A stretch of 64,000 nt of DNA from NCBI RefSeq assembly GCF_003990975.1, contig NZ_RZJR01000001.1:1-64000 (forward strand), written 5' to 3'. Below the pieces are notes generated by a model. The model was not told where the DNA came from, made no database searches, and saw nothing but the letters and a program-made list of their open reading frames with translations. Shown here in pieces: positions 47,084 through 57,082 of the stretch (the first letter of the stretch is position 1; each line of letters begins with the position of its first letter). The translations under genes were made by a program, and so were the position numbers. Origin of the DNA: Cohnella sp. AR92 (GTDB taxonomy: Bacteria; Bacillota; Bacilli; Paenibacillales; Paenibacillaceae).

Positions 47084-47878
47084 ATGTGGAGATGGATCGG
47101 CTGGGCGGCGAAATTGGCGGCTAGCGCAATCTTGCTCAGCTTCTTATGCATTTGGACGACCGGCTACATCGTGAACAGTTACTTGCAGACCGTCGTCAAA
47201 CAATTGGATATCCCGCTGGAGGTAGAGCCGTTCGCGCTCTCCGGCGTATGGGGAACGCTGTGGGGAGCGGACCACTCTCCGAAGAAGTCGGACGAGGCAT
47301 CTACGGCCTCTTCTCCGCCTTCGTCTTCTCCCTCGCAGACAACGGGGCTCAGCTCAGGCTCGGAAGGGACATCTTCTCCGGAGCCGGACAACTTGCCGGA
47401 CGGAACGACGGACGGCGTAACGAACGGTACAACCGACGGCACAACGGACGGCACAACGGACGGAACGACGAGCGGCATAACGGACGGGGAGGTCCCGTCT
47501 CCGAATCCGGACGATACGCCGGATGCCAACGCCCCTTCGCAAGTACCGGGTGGGGAAGCGGGCGCCGGCGGCGAGACGACCGGGGGGACAGACGCGGTCA
47601 AGCCGGATGACGGAGAGGCGATCCCTGTCTGGAATAACGGATCGGGAAGCTCGTCGGGATCGGCGATGACCGCGGAGGACCGTCAGCGGCTCTATTCTCT
47701 CGTCGTTTCGAAGCTGGATTCCGATCAGCTGCAGCAGCTGTCTTCCTATCTGAAAGGCGGCGTCGACGAGCAGGAGCTGCCCAAGGTTCAGGAGCTTCTT
47801 AAGGGCGCTCTGAGCGAGCAGGAATATGACCAGATGATGGCGATCATCCAAGGGCAGTCGACTTCTGTCGAACGCTAA
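47084..47878 (+). CDS. Uncharacterised membrane-anchored protein with Gly-Thr-Thr-Asp repeats
   Basis: 264 residues. N-terminal membrane helix (about 8-30), a short domain, a long low-complexity acidic and Ser/Thr/Gly/Pro-rich region (about 63-195) containing seven near-identical four-residue units (about 106-135), and a helical C-terminal domain (about 197-262: RLYSLVVSKLDSDQLQQLSSYLKGG...). Topology suggests a repeat stalk outside the membrane. No family recognised. A CCTATG/CATAGG hairpin sits just before the AGGAGGG ribosome-binding site. It lies between purA and the cell-wall-associated WalRK region. Confidence 0.7.
   Translation: MWRWIGWAAKLAASAILLSFLCIWTTGYIVNSYLQTVVKQLDIPLEVEPFALSGVWGTLWGADHSPKKSDEASTASSPPSSSPSQTTGLSSGSEGTSSPEPDNLPDGTTDGVTNGTTDGTTDGTTDGTTSGITDGEVPSPNPDDTPDANAPSQVPGGEAGAGGETTGGTDAVKPDDGEAIPVWNNGSGSSSGSAMTAEDRQRLYSLVVSKLDSDQLQQLSSYLKGGVDEQELPKVQELLKGALSEQEYDQMMAIIQGQSTSVER
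47402..47485 (+). repeat. 12-bp tandem repeats inside the 47084 gene
   Basis: About seven units of GGnACnACnGAC type, each encoding G-T/V-T-D/N. The central copies (ACGGACGGCACA) are identical, a configuration prone to slippage that keeps the frame. Confidence 0.8.
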
Positions 47879-47911
47879 CTCCGATAGCCCCATATCCATA
47901 TGATCGTAAAG

Positions 47912-47934
47912 GCCCCGGACACCCGGGGCTTTTT
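47912..47934 (+). terminator. Terminator of the 47084 gene
   Basis: GCCCCGG, loop ACAC, CCGGGGC, then TTTTT. Confidence 0.85.
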
Positions 47935-47970
47935 GCCTGTTATTATGAGATAATCTTCATAATCGTTTTA

Positions 47971-48000
47971 TTGATAGACTTGTTAAAGGTATGCTAAAGT
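47971..48000 (+). promoter_or_regulatory. Promoter of the M23 peptidase with WalR-type box
   Basis: TTGATA (47971-47976), 18-bp spacer and TAAAGT (47995-48000). TGTTAA-N5-TGCTAA at 47981-47997 matches the WalR consensus TGTWAH-N5-TGTWAH with one mismatch and lies between the two promoter elements. Confidence 0.5.
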
Positions 48001-48071
48001 TTAAGTCAAGTTGACAAAATATCGGAAAAGTTTACCGGTTGTTAACCGAAGTCATCCCAAAGGAGATACTC

Positions 48072-49619
48072 ATGGCCGTATTCAAGAGAACGGACCAAAG
48101 CCGTGGATCTATGGCCGCCATGCGGCAAGGACTCCAAAGGTTCTGGTCTACGTGCGTGAAGAACACCAAGCATCTCGCCAAGAAGACGAAGCCTACTACG
48201 CAGCACTTATTCGCTCACCATAAAGCTCCGCTCATCGCGACCGGCGTCGGCATTCTCGCCATCGCGGCAGTATTCATCGCAGCCAATCAATATGTCCAGG
48301 CCAACACGAATTCATACTATAAAGTCATGCTTAACGGACAAGTGATCGGCGAGATCAGCGACCAGCGGTTGGTCGAAAGCGCATTGAACGCCAAGAAAGA
48401 ACAGCTCTCCCAGGAAGCTGCAGATATCCGGTACGAGCTGGACGAGAATCAGGTCGCATACGAGAGTGTAAGTGCTTACAACCAGACGCCGGACGACGAG
48501 GCTACGCTGGCGGCCCTGAAGGCGGGACTCTCGACCCACCCGGTCGGCATCAAGCTTGTCGTCGACGGCAAAGAGATCGGAATCGTGAAGAATCAGGAAG
48601 AGGCGGATGCGCTTCTTCAGAAGGTCAAGGCCAAGTTCATTCCGGCCGATGCGAAGGCGAACGGGAAGAGCACGGTCAAGGCGCTCTCCTTTACGGCTTC
48701 GGCCGCGAGCGCTTCGCCATCTCGAGTCGTCGAATCGATCTCCTTCGAGGAGGACGTCAAGACGGTTCCCGTCAAGATCGAGCTGAGCGACATCGACGAC
48801 GTGAACGAGCTCTACTCCGAGCTGACGACGGGCAATCCGGAGAAGAAGACGTACACCGTCCAGCAGGGCGACTGCCTCGGCTGTATCGCCAAGAAGCTGA
48901 ACCTGTCGGTCGCCTTCCTCAAGGCGAACAATCCTTGGATCGTGAACGACAAGATCGATGTGGGCGATGTTCTGGACGTCACCAAGAATACCCCGGTCCT
49001 GAACGTTCAATCGGAGGAGACGGTTACCGAGATCGAGATCATCGATCCTCCGGTCGAGATTCGCAAGAGCGACGACATCAAGCTGGGCCAATCGAAGACG
49101 CTGAGAACGGGAACGGAAGGCCAGCGAGAGGTTACATACCGCTTGACCAAACGGAACGGAGCCATGATCGAAGAGGAGCAAGTCTCCTCCAAGGTATTGA
49201 AGGCGGCGGTATCCACCATTATCGTGAAGGGCACGAAGGTGATCCCGAGCGAAGGATCGGGCAATTTCGCTTGGCCGGTAACCGGCGCTCGCATCACGAG
49301 CTACATGGGATCGCGCTGGGGCAGCATGCACAAGGGCATCGATATGATCGGCGGCAAGACGATCATGGCGGCCGACAACGGAACGGTAGAGTTCGCGGGT
49401 CAGAAGAACGGCTACGGCAACGCGGTCATTATCAATCATAACAATGGCTTCAAGACGCTGTATGGCCACATGAAGAGCATCTCCGTGAAGAAGGGGCAAG
49501 TCGTCTCCAAGGGGGATAAGGTCGGCATCATGGGCAGCACCGGCCATTCCACCGGCACTCATCTTCATTTCGAGGTTTACCTGAACGGGGTTCTGAAGAA
49601 CCCGACGAGTTATCTATAG
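48072..49619 (+). CDS. M23-family peptidoglycan endopeptidase with LysM and G5 domains
   Basis: 515 residues from ATG 48072 (AAAGGAGAT upstream). Cytoplasmic basic start, one membrane helix (about 55-77), a linker domain, LysM (about 268-312; YTVQQGDCLGCIAKKLNL), G5 domain (about 325-400), and C-terminal M23 metallopeptidase (about 415-515) with HKGIDM and HLHFEV zinc motifs. It cuts peptide bridges of peptidoglycan outside the membrane. The neighbouring walRK operon and the WalR-type box in its promoter suggest control by WalRK. Confidence 0.92.
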   Translation: MAVFKRTDQSRGSMAAMRQGLQRFWSTCVKNTKHLAKKTKPTTQHLFAHHKAPLIATGVGILAIAAVFIAANQYVQANTNSYYKVMLNGQVIGEISDQRLVESALNAKKEQLSQEAADIRYELDENQVAYESVSAYNQTPDDEATLAALKAGLSTHPVGIKLVVDGKEIGIVKNQEEADALLQKVKAKFIPADAKANGKSTVKALSFTASAASASPSRVVESISFEEDVKTVPVKIELSDIDDVNELYSELTTGNPEKKTYTVQQGDCLGCIAKKLNLSVAFLKANNPWIVNDKIDVGDVLDVTKNTPVLNVQSEETVTEIEIIDPPVEIRKSDDIKLGQSKTLRTGTEGQREVTYRLTKRNGAMIEEEQVSSKVLKAAVSTIIVKGTKVIPSEGSGNFAWPVTGARITSYMGSRWGSMHKGIDMIGGKTIMAADNGTVEFAGQKNGYGNAVIINHNNGFKTLYGHMKSISVKKGQVVSKGDKVGIMGSTGHSTGTHLHFEVYLNGVLKNPTSYL

Positions 49620-49658
49620 AGAGAATACAAACAGACAAAAAGGTTAGATCATACAGGG

Positions 49659-49690
49659 AAAACCATCGGAGGAAGCTCCGGTGGTTTTCT
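49659..49690 (+). terminator. Terminator of the M23 gene
   Basis: AAAACCATCGGAG pairs with CTCCGGTGGTTTT (loop GAAG). The following 49691-49888 contains only the walR leader and a TAGAAT-like -10 near 49841. Confidence 0.85.
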
Positions 49691-49888
49691 GTTTGAAGGG
49701 GACCGGCGACGTATCGTTCGGCCCGAATTGGGCAAGATCAGGCTGAAGAAGGATGCGGGACCGTAATCGTTGGAAACCTAGGCGGGAATGCCCAGCGGAA
49801 GGGCTTCCTCCGAAGCTACGCGCGGCTTGCCTATTATGTTAGAATAGAAGAGATAGAATGCTTCCCCGAGACAGGAGGCTTTAACCAT

Positions 49889-50632
49889 ATGCCTGGGAAA
49901 ATATTAGTGGTGGACGACGAGCGTCCGATTGCGGATATCCTGAAGTTCAACCTGGAGAAGGAAGGCTACGAGGTCGTCTGCGCGTTCGACGGCGAAGCGG
50001 CCGTCCGGCTCGCGTTCGAGATCGATCCGGACCTCATTCTTCTCGACCTGATGCTGCCGGAGAAGGACGGCATGGATGTGTGCCGCGAGGTGCGAAGCAA
50101 GCTGTCCACGCCGATCATCATGCTGACGGCGAAGGACACCGAGCTGGATAAAGTGCTTGGCCTTGAGCTTGGCGCCGACGACTACGTGACGAAGCCGTTC
50201 GGCACCCGCGAGCTGCTCGCGCGGGTGAAGGCGCATCTGCGCCGCCAGCGCAAGCTGGACGCGACTAGGTCGGAGGAGGACTCCGCCGGGGATGTCGAGC
50301 GTCAGGGGCTTAAGCTGTTTAATCTGTTTATCGATACGGATATGTACGTGGTGTACAAGAACGGGCAGCCGCTCGATCTGACGCACCGCGAATTCGAGCT
50401 GGTTCATTATCTGGCGCGCAACAGCGGCAAGGTTATGACCCGGGAACATCTGCTTCAAGCGGTGTGGGGCTTCGAGTACTTCGGCGACGTTCGCACGGTC
50501 GACGTGACGATTCGCCGTCTGCGCGAGAAGCTGGAGGATGATCCAAGCCGTCCGGAGATTATTCTGACGCGGCGAGGGCTCGGTTATCTGATGCGCAATC
50601 CGAAGATGGCGACAGGCGGATTCGGTGGATGA
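49889..50632 (+). CDS. walR: Two-component response regulator WalR (YycF)
   Basis: 247 residues. Receiver domain with VVDDERP, phospho-Asp in [13 protein letters not shown] and Lys in TKPFG; OmpR-type winged helix (about 140-235) with [21 protein letters not shown]. It controls autolysins and cell-wall metabolism and is normally essential. Overlaps walK by 4 bases (ATGA). Confidence 0.97.
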   Translation: MPGKILVVDDERPIADILKFNLEKEGYEVVCAFDGEAAVRLAFEIDPDLILLDLMLPEKDGMDVCREVRSKLSTPIIMLTAKDTELDKVLGLELGADDYVTKPFGTRELLARVKAHLRRQRKLDATRSEEDSAGDVERQGLKLFNLFIDTDMYVVYKNGQPLDLTHREFELVHYLARNSGKVMTREHLLQAVWGFEYFGDVRTVDVTIRRLREKLEDDPSRPEIILTRRGLGYLMRNPKMATGGFGG

Positions 50633-52458
50633 AGCTGCTTCGTCCGTTCCGCACGATTCAAGCCAAGCTCATCATCATGGTGCTTCTTCTGATCCTGATC
50701 GCTCTCCAGCTGATTGGGGTTTATTTTATCAGCACGATGAAGAACTCGCAGATCGACTTGTTCACGGAGAACTTGGATTCCCAAGCCCAACTGCTCACGG
50801 TTATGGCCAGCTCGGCGATCGCCAAGCAAGGGGAATCGACGATAGCGGACGAGGGCAGCGAATCCCAGCTTGCGCAGCTGGTAAGCAACTTGTTCAACAT
50901 AAGCGGGGCCGAGGCCCAGGTGCTCGACGCGAGCGGCCGGGTGTTGACCACTTCGCTTGAAGAGCATCAGTCCTATGTCGGCCGGAAGAACACTTCGCTT
51001 CTGGTAAGCCGCGCCCTTCAGGGGATCAACGACAACACCGAAGAGATAATCGACACGGACAACGTCAGGAAGAGAATCGTCGTCAAGCCGGTCATGAACA
51101 ACGGCAAGGTTGTCGGCGCGGTCTATATCGTCGCATCGATGAAGGACCTGTACCAGACGGTGGAGCGGGTGAACCAGATCTTCGTCACCGGCATGCTGCT
51201 CGCCCTCGGCCTTACGGCGGTGCTCGGCATCCTGATCGCCGGCACGATCACGCAGCCGATCAAGGCGCTGACGCGCCAGGTCACCGCGGTCGCGGAAGGA
51301 CGCTTCGAGGAACGGGTTCCGGTACTGGGGAAGGACGAGATCGGGCAGCTCAGCCTGGCCTTCAACGAGATGACCGACCGGCTCGGCGAAGCGCTGTCTA
51401 TCAATGAGGAAGAGAAGGAGAAGCTGAGCTCGATCCTGTCCAACATGAGCGACGGCGTGCTGGCGACGGATGAGATCGGCCAGGTTATCGTGGCGAACCG
51501 GCGCGCCCGGGCGATGCTCGGCATCGAGAACCCCGAGGGGCGTACCGCATCGGAATGCCTCGATATCGACAAGACTCCGATCGCGGAAGCGCTGGAGGGC
51601 AGGGAATCGACGCTGCTGATCCACCGGCAGCCGTCGGAAGACGAAGAGAATCTGGTCTTCCGGGTCACGTTGACGCCCATCCGGCGCCGGGACAAAGGCG
51701 TCGTCGGCTCGATCGCCGTGCTTCACGACGTCACCGAGTCCGAGAAGCTCGAGCAGACGCGCCGCGAGTTCGTCGCGAACGTGTCGCACGAGCTGCGAAC
51801 TCCGCTAACGACGATCAAGAGCTACGCCGAAGCGCTGGACGACGGCGCGATGGAGGAACCGCCGCTCGCGGAACGGTTCGTCGGCGTTATTCGAAGCGAG
51901 ACGGAGCGGATGATCCGGCTCGTTACCGACCTTCTTCACCTATCCCGTTTCGATTCCCGCCAATCGCAGCTTCGCCGCCAGATGACCGATCTCGCGGAGA
52001 TGACGGAGGATGTCGTCGACCGCTTCTCCTTGCAGCTCCGGCAGAAGGCGATTACGGTGCGCGTGCAGGTCGATCCCGGCCTGCAGAAGGCCTGGATCGA
52101 CCGCGACGGCATCGATCAAGTGCTGGACAACCTGATGTCGAACGCCATCAAGTATACGCTGGACGGCGGCTCGATCCTTCTATCGGCACGGATCATCGAT
52201 CCCCGGCATCTGTCGATCGCGGTGAAGGATACCGGAATCGGCATTCCGAAGAAGGATCTCGCCCATATTTTCGACCGTTTCTATCGCGTGGACAAGGCTC
52301 GCTCGCGCAGCATGGGCGGCACCGGGCTCGGCCTCTCCATTGCCCGGGAAATCGTCCGCGCGCATGGCGGCTCCGTCGGAATCGAGTCGGAGCTTGGCGC
52401 CGGGACGACGGTCACCGTTACCTTGCCGCTGACCCAGGAAGGAAGTGAGCACCCATGA
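50629..52458 (+). CDS. walK: Sensor histidine kinase WalK (YycG)
   Basis: 609 residues: membrane helices at about 14-34 and 182-205, an extracellular Cache-like loop between, HAMP (about 205-258), PAS (about 262-370), HisKA with [11 protein letters not shown] (phospho-His near 384), and the HATPase domain with [11 protein letters not shown] and [13 protein letters not shown]. It senses cell-wall or lipid II status with YycH and YycI. Confidence 0.97.
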   Translation: MKLLRPFRTIQAKLIIMVLLLILIALQLIGVYFISTMKNSQIDLFTENLDSQAQLLTVMASSAIAKQGESTIADEGSESQLAQLVSNLFNISGAEAQVLDASGRVLTTSLEEHQSYVGRKNTSLLVSRALQGINDNTEEIIDTDNVRKRIVVKPVMNNGKVVGAVYIVASMKDLYQTVERVNQIFVTGMLLALGLTAVLGILIAGTITQPIKALTRQVTAVAEGRFEERVPVLGKDEIGQLSLAFNEMTDRLGEALSINEEEKEKLSSILSNMSDGVLATDEIGQVIVANRRARAMLGIENPEGRTASECLDIDKTPIAEALEGRESTLLIHRQPSEDEENLVFRVTLTPIRRRDKGVVGSIAVLHDVTESEKLEQTRREFVANVSHELRTPLTTIKSYAEALDDGAMEEPPLAERFVGVIRSETERMIRLVTDLLHLSRFDSRQSQLRRQMTDLAEMTEDVVDRFSLQLRQKAITVRVQVDPGLQKAWIDRDGIDQVLDNLMSNAIKYTLDGGSILLSARIIDPRHLSIAVKDTGIGIPKKDLAHIFDRFYRVDKARSRSMGGTGLGLSIAREIVRAHGGSVGIESELGAGTTVTVTLPLTQEGSEHP

Positions 52459-53738
52459 TGGAGAAGCTCAAGTCGCTACTGCTGACCTTGCTGGTCGTCA
52501 TCAGCTTGGTGCAGAGTTACTTCCTGGCCTACAGCATGCCCAGCATGGAAGCGAACGTGAAGACGGAGCAGAACTACGTCAAGGCCGATCCCCTCGGTCC
52601 GGAGGAGAAGGTGGAGAATCTCCTCTATCCGGAAGAGCTGGTGCTCCATATGGGCTTGGATAAGCACACGGTGTTCTACCCGAACGATACGTTCTACGAC
52701 ATGGTGCTGGACAAGCTGAAGGGACGCGAGTTCAAAGGCTTGCAGAGAGACTCCATCGGCAAGATCAATTGGGATCAGGTTCGGCGGAACGATCTTGGCA
52801 TCGAAGTGCGCTTCAGCCGGGCGATTCCGATCGAGCTTCTGCAGCGGGTGTTCAAGGTCGACACGGATTTTATCGTCAATTCCGATATGATCAACCGGAT
52901 CTGGATCTTCGCCAGGCAGGATCGGGAAGAGGTTCGGACCTTCTTCTTCAGCTCGGATGGGCAGAACGTCTACGAATCGCTGCGGGCCGACCTGACCGTT
53001 CAGGACGTCCAGCAATACATCGGCTTCGGCCAGTACTGGACTCCGTTCAAGTATTGGGACGGCGGCGTCTACGTGCCGGACCAGGCCAAGAGCTATGACA
53101 TCCTGAGGGTGCCTTATTCCTCGTATACGTCGGATCAGCTTCAGCGCAACCTGTTCACGGACCCAAGCACCACCAAGATGATTCAGGATCAGCAGGAAGG
53201 GACGCAGATCATCACGGACTGGAAGCGGGCTCTGAAGCTGGAGACCACGCTTGGTTGGATGTCCTATACCGACTTGGTAACGCCAACCGACACTCAGAAT
53301 AACCTGACCGACAATATCGAAGCGTCGGTTCAGTTCGTTAACCAGCACGGCGGTTGGGGCAACCCGCATCGCCTCGTACGGTCGCTGGGACCGGCCAACG
53401 ACAGCGTGGTTCGATTCCAACAGGATTACGCCGGACTGCCGATCGTCTCGAACGGGGACTTCCGGTTCGGGTACATGCAGCTCACTCTCCAGCAAGGGAT
53501 CGTCTCCTCGTATGAGCGCTCCATGTTCGTGCTGGAGAGCGAGAAGCAAATCAAAGGCGCGTCGCAGAAGCTGCCGTCGGGAAACGACCTGCTCGCGATG
53601 ATCCGCGAAGCAGCCGGCGGAGAAACCGTGGAATCCATCTTCCCGGCCTACCGGCCCAAGCTGGAGGAAGACACGATGCTGCTGCAGCCGGTCTGGGCGA
53701 TTCGTCTCGCAAGCGGCGAGGTCAAGCCTGTTGGCTAA
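52455..53738 (+). CDS. yycH: WalK regulatory protein YycH
   Basis: 427 residues. N-terminal membrane helix (about 6-26) then a large extracellular domain. Begins [20 protein letters not shown] after the first Met; the length and place between walK and yycI identify YycH. With YycI it modulates WalK through transmembrane contacts. Overlaps walK by 4 bases. Confidence 0.92.
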   Translation: MMEKLKSLLLTLLVVISLVQSYFLAYSMPSMEANVKTEQNYVKADPLGPEEKVENLLYPEELVLHMGLDKHTVFYPNDTFYDMVLDKLKGREFKGLQRDSIGKINWDQVRRNDLGIEVRFSRAIPIELLQRVFKVDTDFIVNSDMINRIWIFARQDREEVRTFFFSSDGQNVYESLRADLTVQDVQQYIGFGQYWTPFKYWDGGVYVPDQAKSYDILRVPYSSYTSDQLQRNLFTDPSTTKMIQDQQEGTQIITDWKRALKLETTLGWMSYTDLVTPTDTQNNLTDNIEASVQFVNQHGGWGNPHRLVRSLGPANDSVVRFQQDYAGLPIVSNGDFRFGYMQLTLQQGIVSSYERSMFVLESEKQIKGASQKLPSGNDLLAMIREAAGGETVESIFPAYRPKLEEDTMLLQPVWAIRLASGEVKPVG

Positions 53739-53768
53739 GCGAAGAAGCGCGAGGAAGGAGGGGCGAGG

Positions 53769-54530
53769 ATGGATTGGGGTCGAGCCAAGAGCGTTCTGAT
53801 TATTGCTTTTCTGCTGCTCAATTTGGTTCTGGGCTATCAGTTGTGGACGGAATGGCAGGAGCGGATCGACTCGGCCGTCGATTGGACCTCGCTTCCGGCC
53901 GAGACGCGGCAGGCGATGAGCCTCAAGGGGATTCATGTCGAAGCGGAGATACCGACGGAGACGCCGGAGATGCTGGAGCAGCTGACGTATCGGCTAAAGG
54001 CGACGCCCGCTAGCGGAGCGACGGGGGTCACGCTGAACCCTCAGCCGAATACGCGGGTCGTGTACACGGAAGAGGAGCTTCAGACGGCGCTAGGGGCGAC
54101 GATCCCGGGTCTCGCCCAATATCGCTTCGATTACTTGAGCAGCCGCGACGGCGTATACGTGCTGAATCGCATGTTCGATAATTGGCCGATCTTCGATATC
54201 AAAGTAGAGCTATATTACAGGGACCAGAAGATCACGGCCTATCGCCAGGATACGGTCGAGAGCTTATCTCCGGAGGATTCGAAGCGGCAGAAAGTACTGC
54301 CGGCTACGATGGCGTTGGCGAAGCTCATCTCGAGCTACCTGCCGGCGGGTTCGACGATTCGGGTGATTCAGCTCGGGTATCACGGGCAAATTCTCGACTC
54401 GGAGATTCAGTTATCGGCTCCTTCGTGGAAGGTATTGCTGGATGACGGAGAAGTGTTCTACGTGAACGCCATCAGCGGCGAAGTCGTGACGGACAAAGAG
54501 AAGGCAAGCGGCGCGGACATTCCGGCTTAA
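53769..54530 (+). CDS. yycI: WalK regulatory protein YycI
   Basis: 253 residues with one N-terminal membrane helix (MDWGRAKSVLIIAFLLLNLVL) and an extracellular YycH-like domain carrying VLPATMALAKLIS and IQLGYHGQI. ATG follows AAGGAGGGG. Confidence 0.93.
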   Translation: MDWGRAKSVLIIAFLLLNLVLGYQLWTEWQERIDSAVDWTSLPAETRQAMSLKGIHVEAEIPTETPEMLEQLTYRLKATPASGATGVTLNPQPNTRVVYTEEELQTALGATIPGLAQYRFDYLSSRDGVYVLNRMFDNWPIFDIKVELYYRDQKITAYRQDTVESLSPEDSKRQKVLPATMALAKLISSYLPAGSTIRVIQLGYHGQILDSEIQLSAPSWKVLLDDGEVFYVNAISGEVVTDKEKASGADIPA

Positions 54531-54590
54531 ACGGAGCGGGAATGCCGGCCGCGGGCAAGAGGAGAAACAAAACAGAAAGAGGACTGCGGC

Positions 54591-55397
54591 ATGGGGCTTC
54601 GATTTACGGTATTATGCAGCGGTTCGACCGGCAATGCGACAGTCGTGTCGTCAAGCGCGGCTACGGTTCTAGTAGATGTCGGTCTAAGCGCTAGGAAAAT
54701 AGAAGAGTTGATGCAAGAAAGAGAAGTGTCCGGCAGCGACCTGGACGCGATCTTCGTGACGCATGAGCACTCCGATCATATCAAGGGGCTTGGCGCGCTT
54801 GCGCGCAAATACAAGCTGCCGATCTACGCCAACGAGAAGACGTGGGCGGCCATGCATAAGCATGTCGGCGAGATCGGGGACGAGCAGCGGAAGATCATGC
54901 CGTCCGACAGCGCCATGGAGCTGTTCGACCTGCGGATCGAGTCCTACGGCATCTCGCACGATGCCGCCGAACCGGTCGGCTACTGCTTCGAATCCGGGGG
55001 AGCGAAGCTGAGCTTAGCCACCGACCTCGGTTATGTGAGCGACAGGGTCATGAGCCAATTGAAGAATTCGAACGTTCTGGTGCTGGAATCCAACCACGAC
55101 GTCAATATGCTGCGCATGGGAAGATACCCGTGGAATATCAAGCGGCGCATTCTCGGAGATACCGGGCATCTCTCGAACGAAGCGGCAGGCGAAGCGCTTC
55201 GGGCCCTTCTGACGGACGGCGCGACGCGCAGGGTCTACCTTGCCCATCTCAGCCAAGAGCACAACATGATGGAGCTGGCCAAGATGACCGTGTCGAACGT
55301 GCTGGAGGATGGCGGAATCTTCTATCAAGCGAATGAATTCGCCTTATGCGAGACTCACTACGACAAGCCGACCCCATGGGACTTGGTCAAGTCATAA
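54591..55397 (+). CDS. yycJ: Metallo-beta-lactamase fold exonuclease YycJ/WalJ
   Basis: 268 residues. LCSGSTGNATVVSS and the metal motif THEHSDH (about 57-63), then LATDLGYVSD and HLSNEAAG. A metallo-beta-lactamase nuclease at the conserved end of the wal operon. Its last 11 bases overlap a convergent small gene. Confidence 0.95.
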   Translation: MGLRFTVLCSGSTGNATVVSSSAATVLVDVGLSARKIEELMQEREVSGSDLDAIFVTHEHSDHIKGLGALARKYKLPIYANEKTWAAMHKHVGEIGDEQRKIMPSDSAMELFDLRIESYGISHDAAEPVGYCFESGGAKLSLATDLGYVSDRVMSQLKNSNVLVLESNHDVNMLRMGRYPWNIKRRILGDTGHLSNEAAGEALRALLTDGATRRVYLAHLSQEHNMMELAKMTVSNVLEDGGIFYQANEFALCETHYDKPTPWDLVKS

Positions 55398-55608
55398 CGG
55401 AGGCTGGGCCCGCGCCGGCTTCGAGCTCCAGCTCGGCTTCGCTCTCGCGGGCTTTGCGGCGCAGCTCATCCGGCGTCAGAACGCCTTTCTCGACGAGCAG
55501 CTCGATCAGGGAATCGAGGACGACCAGCTGTTGATAGTGCTCTTCCTTCAGCTGGGAGAGCCGAGAGGCGAGCTCCAGCAGGGAGTCGGTCAGAACGGAA
55601 GGCTTCAT
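55387..55608 (-). CDS. Small uncharacterised protein, convergent to yycJ
   Basis: 73 residues, mostly helical: MKPSVLTDSLLELASRLSQLK then a Leu-rich acidic helix with a PDELRRKARESEAE segment. ATG is preceded on the minus strand by GAAAGGAAG at good spacing. No family is recognised. Interrupts the same-strand run of wal and htrA genes. Confidence 0.6.
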   Translation of the reverse strand: MKPSVLTDSLLELASRLSQLKEEHYQQLVVLDSLIELLVEKGVLTPDELRRKARESEAELELEAGAGPASVMT

Positions 55609-55784
55609 TGGCAGGACTTCCTTTCATTACATAGAATTAGTTTGTCCGATTGCCTTGCTTCCTACTAGCAATTCTATTAGTATTTTAGTCAAATCAGACA
55701 AATATATTCCGATATTGCAGACGATATAATAGGGGATCGCAACAATTGGGGTTCAGGCTCCCTAGATTAAGGGATGGTGCAGGA

Positions 55785-57065
55785 ATGGGCTTGTTCGACG
55801 ATGATTTCTACTCGACGCGGGTGAAGCGGAAGACCCGCAGGAATTTCCGATTCGGAAGAGAAAGGTCCTTCGGCACCGACCGATACGGCTCGATGTTCCG
55901 GGTCGCGCTGATCTCCTCCTTGGCCAGTTCGCTCGTGGTCGCCTTCGTGTTTACGCTGTTTATCGACCATGGCGGCGGAGGCGGACAGGTCAAGATGGTC
56001 AGCTCCGCGCCGATCCAGGAGACCTCCGAGAGGACGATCACCGCTTCGGCGAAGATAAGGCCCGCCGTCGTCAGCATCATCAATCGAACGAAGCAGAACC
56101 TGGACCTGGGAGACGAAGAGTCGCTCGATAACGCGAGCCTCGGCTCCGGCGTCATCTTCGAGAAGAAGGACGGCAAGGCGCATATCATAACGAACGCTCA
56201 CGTTCTGCAGGACGCCGCGGAGGTGCAGGTCGTTCTGGTCGGAGGCAAGATGCTTCCGGCTAAGATCGTCGGGAAGGATACGATCAGCGATCTCGCCGTG
56301 CTCGAGACCGACGCGGCGAGCATCGACGTCGTCGCATCGGTAGGCGATTCGGAAGCGCTTCGGGAAGGCGAGACGGTCATCGCGATCGGCAATCCGCTCG
56401 GATTCGGCGACTCGCTCACCTCGGGCATCGTATCCAACCTTCACCGCGTCCTCCCCATCTCGCTCAACCAGAACGGCATCTACGATTGGGAAGAAGAAGT
56501 GATCCAGACCGACGCGGCGATCAACGCCGGCAACAGCGGCGGAGCGCTCGTCGACCTGGACGGCAAGCTCGTCGGCATCAACAGCATGAAGGTGGCGGAC
56601 ATGGGAGTCGAGGGAATCGGCTTCGCCATTCCGATCAACGACGCCATGCCGATCGTCGGCGAGCTGCTGGATCACGGCAAGGTTCTTAGGCCCTACTTGG
56701 GCATCTACTCCATGGACTTCGCATCCTATCTCGATTCGGTGAAGGAACAGCAAGCGATCGAGGAAGACCCCGAAGCCGAGAAGATTCCGGAGGACCAGAA
56801 GCTCACCCCGATTCCGGTGCCGGACAACGTGAAGAAGGGCGTTCTGATCATGGAAGCCACAGGTCCGGCGAAGGAAGCGGGCCTGAAGCTGAACGACGTG
56901 ATCGTCAAGTTCGACGATCAGAAGATCGACAATGCGGTCGAGATGCGAAAGTATCTGTATAACAACAAGAAAATCGGGGAATCGCTTACGGTAACGTTCT
57001 ATCGCGACGGCAAGCAGCAGCAGCTGTCCGTAAAATTGGCGGAGAAGAGCGACGACTCGGAATAG
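55785..57065 (+). CDS. htrA: HtrA-type serine protease
   Basis: 426 residues from ATG 55785 (AAGGGA upstream; the frame is open to TTG 55746). Cytoplasmic start, membrane helix (about 38-60), trypsin-like domain with His in TNAHVL, Asp in SDLAVLE and Ser in NAGNSGGAL, and one PDZ domain (about 310-415). Envelope quality-control protease, conserved after yycJ in Bacilli. Confidence 0.95.
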   Translation: MGLFDDDFYSTRVKRKTRRNFRFGRERSFGTDRYGSMFRVALISSLASSLVVAFVFTLFIDHGGGGGQVKMVSSAPIQETSERTITASAKIRPAVVSIINRTKQNLDLGDEESLDNASLGSGVIFEKKDGKAHIITNAHVLQDAAEVQVVLVGGKMLPAKIVGKDTISDLAVLETDAASIDVVASVGDSEALREGETVIAIGNPLGFGDSLTSGIVSNLHRVLPISLNQNGIYDWEEEVIQTDAAINAGNSGGALVDLDGKLVGINSMKVADMGVEGIGFAIPINDAMPIVGELLDHGKVLRPYLGIYSMDFASYLDSVKEQQAIEEDPEAEKIPEDQKLTPIPVPDNVKKGVLIMEATGPAKEAGLKLNDVIVKFDDQKIDNAVEMRKYLYNNKKIGESLTVTFYRDGKQQQLSVKLAEKSDDSE

Positions 57066-57082
57066 GAAAGGATCTGCAATTG

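Noticed and set aside
47398..47485. Repeat tract considered as a CRISPR or other non-coding array
   Set aside because: Units are 12 bp, contiguous, without spacers and in frame with a protein.
47935..48071. Possible cyclic-di-AMP (ydaO) riboswitch before the M23 peptidase
   Set aside because: Such riboswitches often precede cell-wall hydrolase genes, but the gap is short and none of the conserved core could be found.
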